Shown piece by piece: positions 41,911 through 50,961 of a DNA stretch of 64,000 bases (the first letter of the stretch is position 1; every line of letters starts with the position of its first letter). The DNA is from Streptomyces sp. NBC_01465 (GTDB lineage: Bacteria > Actinomycetota > Actinomycetes > Streptomycetales > Streptomycetaceae). The notes under the pieces are model-generated. The model searched no databases and had not been told where the DNA came from. It worked only from the letters and a program-made list of their open reading frames with translations. A program made the position numbers and the translations under genes. Where the stretch lies: positions 806,001-870,000 of the forward strand of contig NZ_CP109467.1 of assembly GCF_036227325.1 (NCBI RefSeq). Direction: 5' to 3'.

Positions 41911-43731
41911 ATGGTCACCTATTGCGGAGAGAGCGCGGCCGGCCGCGACCCGATGGGCGGGTGCAGGGCCGTCGCCGTTCCCGGCTCGGCGCGATGTCTC
42001 GCCCACTGCGACACCGCGGAGCAGAGCGCCTACGTGACGTCCCTGTTCCCCGGCGCCGAACTGGACCTGGAGGGGACCACCCTCGCGTGGGACCTGCTCC
42101 GGCGGATCCTCGTCCAGGTGACCGATCCGGCCACCGAAGAGCCGGTCCTCGGCACCGCCAACTTCCACTCGGTCACCTTCACCGGGCCTGTGGCGTTCAC
42201 CTCGGCCACCTTCACGGGGGGCGCCGATTTCAGCCTGGCCCGCTTCACCGAGGGCGCCGGATTCAGCCTGGCCCGCTTCATGGGGGACGCGCACTTCGGC
42301 TCGGTCGTCTTCGCCGGCGAGGCCTGCTTCCAGTCGGCCCTCTTCGCCAGGAACGCCTATTTCGGCTCCTCGGACTTCGGCGGGGACGCCGCGACCGGGG
42401 ACGCCGTGTTCACTTCGGCGACCTTCACCGGGGAGGCCGACTTCGACTCGGCCGCCTTCACCGGAGAGGCCCTGTTCGGCGGGGCCGCCTTCGCCGGCCA
42501 TACGGACTTCTCCTCGGCCACCTTCGCCGAGGACGCCCATTTCGGGGACGTCGCCTTCAGCGGGAATGCCGACTTCGACTCCACCACCTTCGCCCGGGAC
42601 GCCGACTTCGACTCGGCCGTCTTCGAACGCGCCTCGGCGCTGGGGCCGTTGGTGTGCGGAAGGGTGCTGGATCTGTCCCGGACGTCCTTCGAGGCGCCCG
42701 TCACCGTGGAGGTCGCCGCGCGGCAGGTGGTGTGCCGGCGGACCCGGTGGGCGGCAACCGCCACGCTCTGGGTCCGCTACGCCGACACCGACCTGGCCGA
42801 CGCGGTCTTCGAGTACCCCCTGGCCGTCGCCGGCCGCCGCCGCCCCTTCATCAACAGCGCCGGGACAGCGGTGGACGAGAGCATCCTGGCCGGCGACGCG
42901 GAGCAGGCCCGGGCGGTGTCGCTGCGGGGGGTGGACGCGGCGCACCTGGTGCTCACCGATCTCGACCTCTCGGCGTGCCTCTTCGCCGGCACGATCCACC
43001 TGGACCAGCTTCGTCTGGAGGGCGACTGCCTCTTCGGCACGGCCCCGCCGGGCGTCCATCTGCGCGGCCGCACGCCCCTGCGGCACACGCACCGCAGCGT
43101 CCTGGCCGAGGAACAGCACTGGCGCCACTCCCTACCCGGCGCCCACCCCGGATGGCTCGCGGTCCCGCCCGGCGTCGACGTGGTCCAGCCGGCCGCGCTG
43201 GCGGCCGTCTACCGGGCGCTGCGCAAGTCCTACGAGGACTCCAGCAACGAACCCGGGGCCGCCGACTTCTACTACGGCGAGATGCAGATGCGCCGCGCCG
43301 ACTCCGCCAACTCCAGGTCCGAACGCCGGCTGCTGAGCGCGTACTGGGCCCTGTCCGGGTACGGTCTGCGGGCCGCCCGCGCGCTGGCGTGGCTGCTCGC
43401 CGCCGTCACCGTCACCCTGCTGGTGATGATGCTGTGGGGCGTGCCCGCGAACGACACCCCCTCCCGTACCACCGGTACCGTCAGCGGCCGGCACATCACT
43501 CTGACCACCGACCGGGCCGACCCCGTCGACTCCACCGGCCCCATGCGCGGACGGCTGACCGGCGAGCGGTTCGAGAAGAGCCTGCGCACCGTGGTGAACA
43601 GCGTGATCTTCCGCTCGTCCGGCCAGGACCTCACCACGACGGGCACCTACATGGAGATGGCTTCCCGCCTCACCGAGCCCGCCCTCCTGGGCCTCGCGGT
43701 CCTCGCTGTCCGCGGCCGTGTCAAACGCTGA
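41911..43731 (+). CDS. Membrane protein with pentapeptide-repeat beta-helix
   Basis: This 606-residue protein has a Cys/His-containing N-terminus (TYCGESAAG, CRAVAVPGSARCLAHC), then about 25-30 pentapeptide repeats (residues roughly 80-235) with phenylalanine at every fifth position (FTGEADFDSAAFTGEALF), predicting a quadrilateral beta-helix. A second short run occurs near 340-370. Two C-terminal hydrophobic segments (ARALAWLLAAVTVTLLVMMLWG; LTEPALLGLAVLAVRG) flank a ~90-residue extracytoplasmic-type loop. It could be a membrane sensor or channel-associated protein; function unknown. It converges on the PBP-FAD gene with 22 bases between stops. Confidence 0.85.
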   Translation: MVTYCGESAAGRDPMGGCRAVAVPGSARCLAHCDTAEQSAYVTSLFPGAELDLEGTTLAWDLLRRILVQVTDPATEEPVLGTANFHSVTFTGPVAFTSATFTGGADFSLARFTEGAGFSLARFMGDAHFGSVVFAGEACFQSALFARNAYFGSSDFGGDAATGDAVFTSATFTGEADFDSAAFTGEALFGGAAFAGHTDFSSATFAEDAHFGDVAFSGNADFDSTTFARDADFDSAVFERASALGPLVCGRVLDLSRTSFEAPVTVEVAARQVVCRRTRWAATATLWVRYADTDLADAVFEYPLAVAGRRRPFINSAGTAVDESILAGDAEQARAVSLRGVDAAHLVLTDLDLSACLFAGTIHLDQLRLEGDCLFGTAPPGVHLRGRTPLRHTHRSVLAEEQHWRHSLPGAHPGWLAVPPGVDVVQPAALAAVYRALRKSYEDSSNEPGAADFYYGEMQMRRADSANSRSERRLLSAYWALSGYGLRAARALAWLLAAVTVTLLVMMLWGVPANDTPSRTTGTVSGRHITLTTDRADPVDSTGPMRGRLTGERFEKSLRTVVNSVIFRSSGQDLTTTGTYMEMASRLTEPALLGLAVLAVRGRVKR

Positions 43732-43753
43732 TCGCCGCGGCCTCCGCTCCCGG

Positions 43754-45787
43754 TCAAAGGCCCTGTTTCCGCTGTTTCCGCTGTTCCGCGAGGAGTTGGA
43801 CGGCCTCGGCCGCGGCGCGCCGGGCTGCCGCGGGGGAGGTCTTGAAGCCTGCCCCCGACCACCCGGCCGCCACCACGGTGTGCGGAAGGCCCGACAGACG
43901 ACCCAGTACGGGCCGCCCGCCCTCCACGAACAGGTCGGTGCCGCTCGACCCGGTGAGCAGCCTCGCGTCGGCGAGGAAGGGCAGCCGGGGGGAGACTCCG
44001 TCGCGCATCCACCGCACCTGCTGGTCGTCGGGGACCGTCGAAGGGGCGACGGGGACGTTCCACTCGTCGAACGGATAGCCGGCCAGCAGCCCGTCCTCGC
44101 CGTCCGGGCGGGCCCAGACGCCGGTGACGGCGTCGACGATGGTGGGCAGCCGCCGGCCTCCCGCCTCGAAGATCCCGTAGCGGATGAGCTTGCTCGCGGC
44201 CGGTTGTCCGGCCGGCCAGCGCTCCCCGAGCAGCGCGGGCGTCGCGCAGCCCGCGGCGACGACGGCCACGTCGGCGGTCACCCGACCGCGGGTCCGGTCT
44301 CCGTCCCGTACGACCGAGCACTCCAGTACGGCGGCGCCCTCCGGTCCGGTCGTCAGCGAGTCGACGTGGTGCCGGGACAGTACCCGCACACCGGCCAGCC
44401 GGGCACGGTCCAGCAGCGCGGCCAGGGCCACGGCACCGCGCGCGTAGCCCGCTCCCGGCTCCCAGACCGCGCCCGCGATCCCGTCCGTCCGCAGGTCCGG
44501 CCAGCGGCTGTTCAGCCCGGCCACGGTGACCGTCTCGGCCGGGATGCCCAGCTCGCGCAGTTGACCGACGGAGTCAGCGGCGGGCTCCAGGTCCGCCGGG
44601 CCGAGGAGCACCAGGGCGCCGGTGCGGCGGAATCCGTACGCGGGGGCGAGCTCCGGCCGTCCCCACAGCGCCAGGTACGCCTCGCAGGCCAGGCTCCGTT
44701 CCCCCTCGTCCAGTTCGAACGCCCTGATCAGCCCGCCGGACACCGTGCTGGCCGACGAACCGGGTGTCCCGTCGTCCACCAGCACCACCGAGGCGCCGGC
44801 CTCGGCGAGTTCGGCGGCGGTGGCCCTGCCGACCAGGCCACCGCCGATGACGGCGACCTCGAAGTGCTGCTCCGTGGGCGCTGCCGGCAGCCGGGGGAAC
44901 AGTCGCCGCGGCCCCACCTGCCAGCCGTCGTACGGGGTCTCGCCCCGCGGGCCGGTGGACTCGCCCAGCTCCCCTCGTACGCTGCCGATCAGCGCGGCTC
45001 CCCGCTGGTGCGGATGCTTGGCCAGTGCGCTGCCCAGTGCGGCAAAGGCCGCCGCTGTCCGGGCGGCGCCGCCTCCGGCCGGCCGGGCCACCACCACGGT
45101 GCTGCCCTCCGGCCGGGGATCGTCCGGGCCGGTCGCCGGGAGGACGCAGTCATCAGTGAGGATCACCAACTGACCCGCCACGGAGGGATCGCGGCGCAGC
45201 AGGCCGGCCACGCCGGAGGGAGTTCCGCACAGGGCGACCGCTCCCGACCAGTCGCCTCCGGGCCACTCCTGGTGTTCCTCGGCCACGGGTCCGGTGCTCT
45301 CCGCCCCACCCGTCCGCCGGCTCAGTCGCCCGGCCAGCCGCCTGCCGCGTTCGCTGCCGTCGTGGAGTACCGCGAGCCGCCGTACACCGTGGTCCCGGCA
45401 CGCCCGGGCGACTGCCGCGGCCTGGCCCGAGTCCGGGGGGTACATCCGCAGTACGGTGTCGTCGGTCTCCTTCCCGTCCCCGGGGACGGCGGCCAGCGGA
45501 AGCAGTACGGGCAGACCCGCTTTCCGGTAGACCCGCAGTGCGGCCTCGCCGTCCTCTTCCCGCAGGCCCGCGACGACCGCGGCGAATCCCCCGTCGGCCA
45601 CCACTTCCTCCGCTACGGCCACGGCGTCGTCGGTTCCGCCCCGGTGGGCGAACACCTCCCAGTGGACCGGCAGGTGCGGGACGGTGGCGGCCGCCTCCGT
45701 GAACCACTGTCCCCGGGGATCTGCTGGGACACCCACGAGGCCCACCACGGCGACCTTGGCCTGCCGGTCCGACCGCATCGAATCCAT
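43754..45787 (-). CDS. Fusion of a periplasmic-binding-type fold with an FAD-dependent oxidoreductase
   Basis: This encodes 677 residues. Residues 1-290 follow the type-1 periplasmic-binding (Leu/Ile/Val-binding) pattern: VAVVGLVGVPADPRG, a VVAGLREEDGEAAL segment, PVLLPLAAVPGDG, and ACRDHGVRRLAVLHDGSERG, but without any signal peptide, so it is cytoplasmic. From about residue 310 a DAO-type FAD domain begins with the Rossmann motif VIGGGLVGRATAAELAEAGA and ends with the FAD-binding AAGWSGAGFKTSPAAA. The enzyme probably oxidises an amine or amino acid that the first domain may sense. It is second in an operon with the NB-ARC/TPR gene (69 bases apart). Codons repeating CTGTTTCCG encode the C-terminal RKQRKQ. 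Confidence 0.87.
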   Translation of the reverse strand: MDSMRSDRQAKVAVVGLVGVPADPRGQWFTEAAATVPHLPVHWEVFAHRGGTDDAVAVAEEVVADGGFAAVVAGLREEDGEAALRVYRKAGLPVLLPLAAVPGDGKETDDTVLRMYPPDSGQAAAVARACRDHGVRRLAVLHDGSERGRRLAGRLSRRTGGAESTGPVAEEHQEWPGGDWSGAVALCGTPSGVAGLLRRDPSVAGQLVILTDDCVLPATGPDDPRPEGSTVVVARPAGGGAARTAAAFAALGSALAKHPHQRGAALIGSVRGELGESTGPRGETPYDGWQVGPRRLFPRLPAAPTEQHFEVAVIGGGLVGRATAAELAEAGASVVLVDDGTPGSSASTVSGGLIRAFELDEGERSLACEAYLALWGRPELAPAYGFRRTGALVLLGPADLEPAADSVGQLRELGIPAETVTVAGLNSRWPDLRTDGIAGAVWEPGAGYARGAVALAALLDRARLAGVRVLSRHHVDSLTTGPEGAAVLECSVVRDGDRTRGRVTADVAVVAAGCATPALLGERWPAGQPAASKLIRYGIFEAGGRRLPTIVDAVTGVWARPDGEDGLLAGYPFDEWNVPVAPSTVPDDQQVRWMRDGVSPRLPFLADARLLTGSSGTDLFVEGGRPVLGRLSGLPHTVVAAGWSGAGFKTSPAAARRAAAEAVQLLAEQRKQRKQGL

Positions 45788-45856
45788 GTGATTCCTTCTC
45801 CGTGAGGGGGACGACGCTCGGCTGCGCGACGGTGGTCCGCCGGCGCACGTGCTCGG

Positions 45857-48766
45857 TCAGGGGCGCTGATCGCCGCCCGGCCCTTCGGCGGGAGGGTGTT
45901 CCCGGCCGGGCGGCCGGACGGCACGCGTCAGGCGGGCCAGTCGCGCCTCGGCCGGTTCCGCCTCTGCGGCGCCCAGACGCCGGTAGACGCCGACCGCCGC
46001 TCTGGTGTCGGTCAGTGCGTCGGAGAGCGCACCGGAGAGTTCGTGGCACCGGCCGAGGCCTTCGAGTGCCCGTCCCTCCTCCAGCGGATTGGGGACCACC
46101 GTCGTGAGCTGCAGCGCCTCCTCGTACCGCGAGCGTGCGCCGGCCGTGTCCGCGGTCTCGACGAGGAGGTCACCCAGCGCGTTCAACGCCTCGGCCTCGC
46201 CGCGCGCGTCCCCCAGTTCCCGGCGCAGCGAGAGCGCCTGCCGCAGCAGTCCGGCGGCTTCCGGGTGCTGCCCGGTGGCGGTGCGCACCCGGCCCAGCCA
46301 GGTGAGGACGTACGCCTCGTGCAGATGGTCCCCCAGCTGCCGCAGCTGGGCCAGGGCCTGCTCCAGGAGTGAGAGTGCCTGCGCGAAGTTCCCCGCCGAC
46401 GCCTGGGCCCGTCCCAGTTCCGTCAGCGCGTCCGCTTCGCCGTGCCGATCGCCGAGATCCTGGTACAGAGCGAGCGCGCGCTCCAGCGGCTCGTCCGCGC
46501 GGGCGTGTCTGCCGGTGACGATCTCGATGTGGCCCAGTTCGGTCAGCACATTGGCCTCGCCCTGGCGGGCGCCCAGCTCCCAGTAGATGAGCCGGGCCCG
46601 GTCCTGGAGGGTCGCGGCGGCGGGATAGTCACCGGTCCTGAACCGTACGAATCCCAGCCGGCTGAGGGCGCCGGCCTCGCCGTGACGGTCCCCGAGGTTC
46701 CAGTAGAGGGTGAGGGCCTGCTCCTGCAGTTCGGCGGCTTCCGCGTAGTCATTGGTGCGGTACCGGACGAAGCCCAGTTCGGTCAGCGCCTCGGCCTCGC
46801 CGTGCCGGTCGCCCAGGCTCCGCTGCAGCGCGAGGGCCGTGCGCTGGTGCCCGGTCGCCGCCGGGTAGTCGTTGACCAGCCGGAGCACGCGGCCCAGTTC
46901 GGTCAGCGCCCGGGCCTCGCCGACCTGGTCGCCGAGCTCCCGGTACAGGGCCAGGGCCCTCTCCTCCAGCGCGATCGCCGCCGCGTACTCATTGGTCAGG
47001 AGCCGTACATGACCCAGTGCTGTCAGGGCGCTGGCCTGGCCCCGCAGGTCACCGCTGCGGGTGGCTGCGGTCACCGCCCGCTCCTGCAGGTCGGCGGCCT
47101 GCTGCCACGGGCCTTCCTGGTGGAGGAACGCGGTCATGGCCGAGGCCAGCCGCATGACCCGGGAGTGCTCGCCGGTGGCCGCGGCATGGTCGGCGCAGGC
47201 GAACAGGTTGGCCCGCTCGGCGTGCATCCAGGTCAACGCCTCCTCACGGGAGGACAGTTCCGGGTCGGTGGCGGAGGCACTGAGGGGGGACGGGGCCGGC
47301 GAGAGGTGGCGGTCGGCGGCCTCCGCCCGGTGCTGGTAGTGGTCCAGGAGCCGCGCGGTGGCGCGCTCGCGGTCCTCGGCCGGATCACGGGTGGTCAGGA
47401 TGCGGGCGTACTCCCTCACGAGGTCGTGCGGGCGGTAGCGTCCCGGGGCCTGCTCGTCGATCAGGTGGTCGGTGTACAGGGCCTCGAGTTCCCGGCGCGC
47501 CCGGGCGAGGGAGATGCCGTCGAGCGCGGCGGTCGCGCGGGCATCGATGTCGGGTCCGGGGTGCAGTCCGATCCGGCGGAACAGCCGCTGGCGGTCGGCG
47601 GGCAGGTCGCGGTAGGACAACTCGAAGGCGGCCGCCACCGTACGGTCGCCCGCGTGCAGTTCATCGAGCCGGTCGCGCGTCGCGATGAAGTCCGCGGCCA
47701 ACTCGGCGATGCTCCACGCCGGATGGTGGGCCAGCCGCCCCGCGAGCAGGGCGATGGCCAGCGGCAGACGGCCGCACAGACGTACCATCTGGTCGATCAT
47801 CTCGGCGTCGCTGTTGCTGTCGGTGTCCGCCCGGTGGGTCAGCCGGGTGAAGAGTTCGACGGCCTGGCGCTGCGGAAGGATCTCCAGCGACAGGGGCGTG
47901 GCGCTCTCCATGGCGATGAGGCGACGGCGGCTGGTGACGAGCACCAGGCAGTCGCCGACGGCGGGGAGCAGCGGTTCGACCTGTACGTGGTCGACCGCGT
48001 CGTCGAGGACCAGCAGCATCCGGCGGCCGGAGAGATGGCCGCGCCACAGGGCCGCCCTGCTGTCCAGGTCGACCGGTATCTGCTGGGCCGGCCCGACGAT
48101 CGGGGCGAGCAGGCCCGCGAGTACTTCGGCGGGTTCGGCCGGCCGCTGGCCGGGCGTGTGGGCGTGGAGCCGGATGAAGATCTGGCCGTCCGGGAAGCGG
48201 TCGGCGAGCAGATGCGCGGCCCGGGTGACCAGTGCCGTCTTGCCCACTCCCGGCATCCCGTCCACGGTGCGCACGGTCACTCCACGCGTGGAGCGGGCCG
48301 CCGCGACGAGCCGGTCCAGTTCGTGATTGCGGCCGGTGAACGTCGTCACGTCGCGGGGAAGCATACGCAGCGAGGACACCATGGCCGTGGGCGAGGGGCG
48401 GCGCTCCTCGTCGCGGAAGGACCGCGTATCGGCCGGCGCCGTCGCACGCCCGCGCTCGGCGGGCTGGGCGCGGTCGAGCAAGGCGCGCCAGTAGGGCTCG
48501 TTGGGCACTTCTCCGGCCCAGTGGCTCCACAGCCGGACCAGGGCCCAGACCTGCTCGCTGCTGCCACGGCTTGGAACCTTCGCCCTCCCCGCGGTGTCCG
48601 ACACCCAGTCGTTGACCCGCTGCGCGCTCACGTCCGCGCCGTACTTCCTGACGGCGCGGCCGACTTCCTGCCGGGAGTAACCCTGGCCTGCCGTGCGTCT
48701 CGCGGCCCTGGCACGGTTCTCCAGTGCGCGTAATTCCTCATAGAACGCACGAGCGCGCTGGTCCAT
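45857..48766 (-). CDS. STAND protein: HTH-like domain, NB-ARC ATPase, TPR array
   Basis: This encodes 969 residues, starting at ATG 48764-48766 (MDQRARAFYEELRAL) behind a GGGGGG ribosome site. Residues 1-90 resemble an HTH (YSRQEVGRAVRKYGADVSAQ). The NB-ARC ATPase covers about 145-470: Walker A GMPGVGKTALV (about 167-177), Walker B MLLVLDD, GRLPLAIALLAGRL, and an MHD-like PHDLVREYARI. The C-terminal 400 residues are nine or so TPR units of exactly 40 residues. Such AfsR-like/NLR-like proteins act as ATP-switch regulators or intracellular sensors. It lies immediately upstream of the PBP-FAD oxidoreductase gene, which may supply its signal. Confidence 0.9.
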   Translation of the reverse strand: MDQRARAFYEELRALENRARAARRTAGQGYSRQEVGRAVRKYGADVSAQRVNDWVSDTAGRAKVPSRGSSEQVWALVRLWSHWAGEVPNEPYWRALLDRAQPAERGRATAPADTRSFRDEERRPSPTAMVSSLRMLPRDVTTFTGRNHELDRLVAAARSTRGVTVRTVDGMPGVGKTALVTRAAHLLADRFPDGQIFIRLHAHTPGQRPAEPAEVLAGLLAPIVGPAQQIPVDLDSRAALWRGHLSGRRMLLVLDDAVDHVQVEPLLPAVGDCLVLVTSRRRLIAMESATPLSLEILPQRQAVELFTRLTHRADTDSNSDAEMIDQMVRLCGRLPLAIALLAGRLAHHPAWSIAELAADFIATRDRLDELHAGDRTVAAAFELSYRDLPADRQRLFRRIGLHPGPDIDARATAALDGISLARARRELEALYTDHLIDEQAPGRYRPHDLVREYARILTTRDPAEDRERATARLLDHYQHRAEAADRHLSPAPSPLSASATDPELSSREEALTWMHAERANLFACADHAAATGEHSRVMRLASAMTAFLHQEGPWQQAADLQERAVTAATRSGDLRGQASALTALGHVRLLTNEYAAAIALEERALALYRELGDQVGEARALTELGRVLRLVNDYPAATGHQRTALALQRSLGDRHGEAEALTELGFVRYRTNDYAEAAELQEQALTLYWNLGDRHGEAGALSRLGFVRFRTGDYPAAATLQDRARLIYWELGARQGEANVLTELGHIEIVTGRHARADEPLERALALYQDLGDRHGEADALTELGRAQASAGNFAQALSLLEQALAQLRQLGDHLHEAYVLTWLGRVRTATGQHPEAAGLLRQALSLRRELGDARGEAEALNALGDLLVETADTAGARSRYEEALQLTTVVPNPLEEGRALEGLGRCHELSGALSDALTDTRAAVGVYRRLGAAEAEPAEARLARLTRAVRPPGREHPPAEGPGGDQRP
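46090..47060 (-). repeat. 120-bp-periodic tandem array encoding the TPR units
   Basis: Eight or nine imperfect copies of a 120-base unit encode the TPR domain of the STAND protein. The segment encoding the GDRHGEAEALTELG-type turn recurs at about 46193, 46313, 46433, 46553, 46673, 46793, 46913 and 47033, exactly 120 bases apart. Within a copy, runs of 15-25 bases are nearly identical. Recent duplication or gene conversion among units is likely. Confidence 0.85.
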
Positions 48767-48956
48767 AGGTTCCCCCCAGGCAAAGACGGTCCTCGTGACC
48801 ACGCCGACCGCCGCGTCCGCTGCCCTCAACAGGCGCCGCAGGCACACATCCGGTGTGAAGAATATGGGACTTCTGCCCGTGGCACCTGTGTGATCAGCTT
48901 TCCCGTACGCCAGGAGCCCAACCGCCGAGCGGCGCACCAAAGGGCGGGGACGGCGG

Positions 48957-50120
48957 TCAGCCGCCCGCCAGTTCGTAGGCGTACTCGGGCACGAAGGTGC
49001 CGGCCGTCCCCTTGCAGCCGTCGGACTCCCCCGGCAGTTTCACCCAGAGATACGCGTCGATACGGGCCTGCCCGGTGTGAGTCGTGGGCGCCTGTCCGAT
49101 GGCCCGTCCGTCCGGGTCGCACCACGCGTCGTCGGACGGCGCTCCGTTGCCGTTGCGGCTGGTGTCGATGACCGCGCCGAGGCGGGAAGGGCCACCGAGC
49201 GCGGCCAGGACCTGGCGGGCGTAGGCGGTCTCGGCGGCGGTGCGGTTGAAGTTGGAGACATTGGTGAAGATGCCGTCGCTGCTGGTCGTCGCGCCCGCGG
49301 CGCGCAGGAACGCGGCCTGCCGGGCGGCCGGGTTCCAGACGGAGTGGCCGCCGTCGAAGTAGACCTTCGCCTTCGGCGCGGCAGCGTGGACGGCTCGGCC
49401 GGCGCGCGCCAACGAGGCGTAGCGCCCGGCCCGTTGGGACGCCGACAGGCAGTCGGTCTGGGCGATCGAATCGGGTTCGAGGATCACGATGGAGGGGCCG
49501 CTGCCGAGCCCCGCGGCGAACTCGCGCATCCAGCGGTCGTACGACGCCAGGTCGGGCGCGCCGCCCTCGGAGGCGCCGCCGCAGTCCCGCTCCGGGATCG
49601 CGTACGGAACGAGCACCGGCACCCGGCCCTCGGCGGCCGCCTCCGAGGTCACCGCGCGGACCCTGGACCGCACCTGGCCCGGGTTGTACTCCGGGAACCA
49701 CACCGCGGCCGGCCGGTCCGCGATCCGCGACGCTATGAGCGGGCGGCGCGGGTCGTCGGGGTGGGACGTGACCCAGTCGAGCACCTGGGAGTCGGAGTGG
49801 CGGTAGAGCGGAGCGCTGATCGGGCCCGCCGCGGCCCTGGCGGGGCGCGCGGAGCTCTTGGGCGTACGGGAGGGCGAAGGGCTCGCGGAGGAGGGCGGGG
49901 CGGAGGGGCTGGGGCGGGCGGGCAGCGGCTGGAGTCTCGGCGAACTGGTCACCTCGGGCCGCGCCGCCTCCGTACCACCGCCCCCGGAGTACGCGGCGAT
50001 CACGCCGACGGCCGTGCCCACGGCGGCCACCGCACAGGCGGCCAGGGCCAGGGCGCCCCGGCACCGCGCACGGCGGCGCTCGATCCTGTCCGCGCGACCC
50101 TGCGCGCGTAAGCCCGACAC
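48957..50120 (-). CDS. Secreted glycoside hydrolase family 6 protein
   Basis: This 387-residue protein starts at GTG 50118-50120 (VSGLRAQGRADRIERRRARC) with GGGGGAG about seven bases upstream; a long N-terminal extension in the same frame is not conserved. A signal/anchor helix (GALALAACAVAAVGTAVGVIAA) leads to a Pro/Ser-rich linker and the GH6 domain, which cleaves beta-1,4-glucan by inversion: VLVPYAIPERDC, IVILEPDSIAQTDC (signature), VIDTSRNGNGAPSD and WCDPDGRAIGQAP, YLWVKLPGESDG. Only one domain, no cellulose-binding module. A second family member lies at 63061. Confidence 0.92.
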   Translation of the reverse strand: MSGLRAQGRADRIERRRARCRGALALAACAVAAVGTAVGVIAAYSGGGGTEAARPEVTSSPRLQPLPARPSPSAPPSSASPSPSRTPKSSARPARAAAGPISAPLYRHSDSQVLDWVTSHPDDPRRPLIASRIADRPAAVWFPEYNPGQVRSRVRAVTSEAAAEGRVPVLVPYAIPERDCGGASEGGAPDLASYDRWMREFAAGLGSGPSIVILEPDSIAQTDCLSASQRAGRYASLARAGRAVHAAAPKAKVYFDGGHSVWNPAARQAAFLRAAGATTSSDGIFTNVSNFNRTAAETAYARQVLAALGGPSRLGAVIDTSRNGNGAPSDDAWCDPDGRAIGQAPTTHTGQARIDAYLWVKLPGESDGCKGTAGTFVPEYAYELAGG

Positions 50121-50216
50121 CTCGAACTCCCCCTCACCCGGACCTCGTTCCCCCGTTCTGGGGAAGCTCGGCCACGACTGCACACGCGGAGAGCCTAGGG
50201 CTGCAAAGGTGCCGCT

Positions 50217-50924
50217 ATGGCGCAGACGGAACATTTCGCAGCTCGGACGGGCCTGGCCGGCCCGTCGGTCGACATGGTGGTGGCGCGCATGCGCGCGCTG
50301 CGCACGGACTGGCCCCCGGCCGACGGTGTCGCCGTCTTCAACCAGGTGTATCTGACCGTCACCGAGGAGATCGACCGGCGCATCGACCGCGGCCGCGACT
50401 TCAGCGACGCGACGGCCGCCTGCGCGCTCGACGCGCTCTTCGCCGGGCGCTATCTGGCGGCCGTCGACGCGGTGGCCGAGGGCGGCAGGCCGTCCGCCTG
50501 CTGGCAGCCGCTCTTCCAGTACCGGCGCCATCCGGGCGTCCGTCCGCTGCAGTTCGCGCTCGCCGGGATCAACGCCCACATCGGGCACGATCTCGCCCTG
50601 GCGGTCGTCGACAGCTGCCAGATGCTGGAGTGCGAACCGGCGGAGCTGGAGGACGAGTTCGACCGGGTCGGCGACATCCTCGTCGCCCTGGAGGAGCGCA
50701 TCCGCGAGGACCTGATGCCGGGTCCCGACCTCCTGGAGATCGCCGACCCGCTCACCCATCTCCTCGGGTCCTGGAGTCTGGAGCGGGCGCGCGACGCCGC
50801 ATGGTCGGCCGCGCGGGTCCTGTGGGGCCTGCGGGAACTTCCGGGACTGGCCGGGGAGTTCACACAGCGGATGGACGCGGGTGTCGGCCTGGTGGGGCGC
50901 TGCCTGCTGACACCGCTGCGCTGA
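50217..50924 (+). CDS. DUF5995 family protein
   Basis: This 235-residue, mostly alpha-helical protein has the DUF5995 hallmark HPGVRPLQFALAGINAHIGH and later DLALAVVDSC. The two conserved histidines (HPG and NAHIGHDL) suggest a metal or heme-type site, but the function is unknown. It has no signal peptide. The start is ATG 50217. It is divergent from the GH6 gene over 96 bases, and precedes the LLM oxidoreductase gene by 37 bases, so the two plus-strand genes may be cotranscribed. Confidence 0.87.
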   Translation: MAQTEHFAARTGLAGPSVDMVVARMRALRTDWPPADGVAVFNQVYLTVTEEIDRRIDRGRDFSDATAACALDALFAGRYLAAVDAVAEGGRPSACWQPLFQYRRHPGVRPLQFALAGINAHIGHDLALAVVDSCQMLECEPAELEDEFDRVGDILVALEERIREDLMPGPDLLEIADPLTHLLGSWSLERARDAAWSAARVLWGLRELPGLAGEFTQRMDAGVGLVGRCLLTPLR

Positions 50925-50961
50925 CTTCCGGACTTCCGGCCCAAGGAGATGAGTTACGCAT

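Noticed and set aside
43754..43800. Triplicate CTGTTTCCG repeat as a regulatory direct repeat
   Set aside because: It is inside the coding sequence and simply encodes the C-terminal RKQ-RKQ residues of the oxidoreductase.
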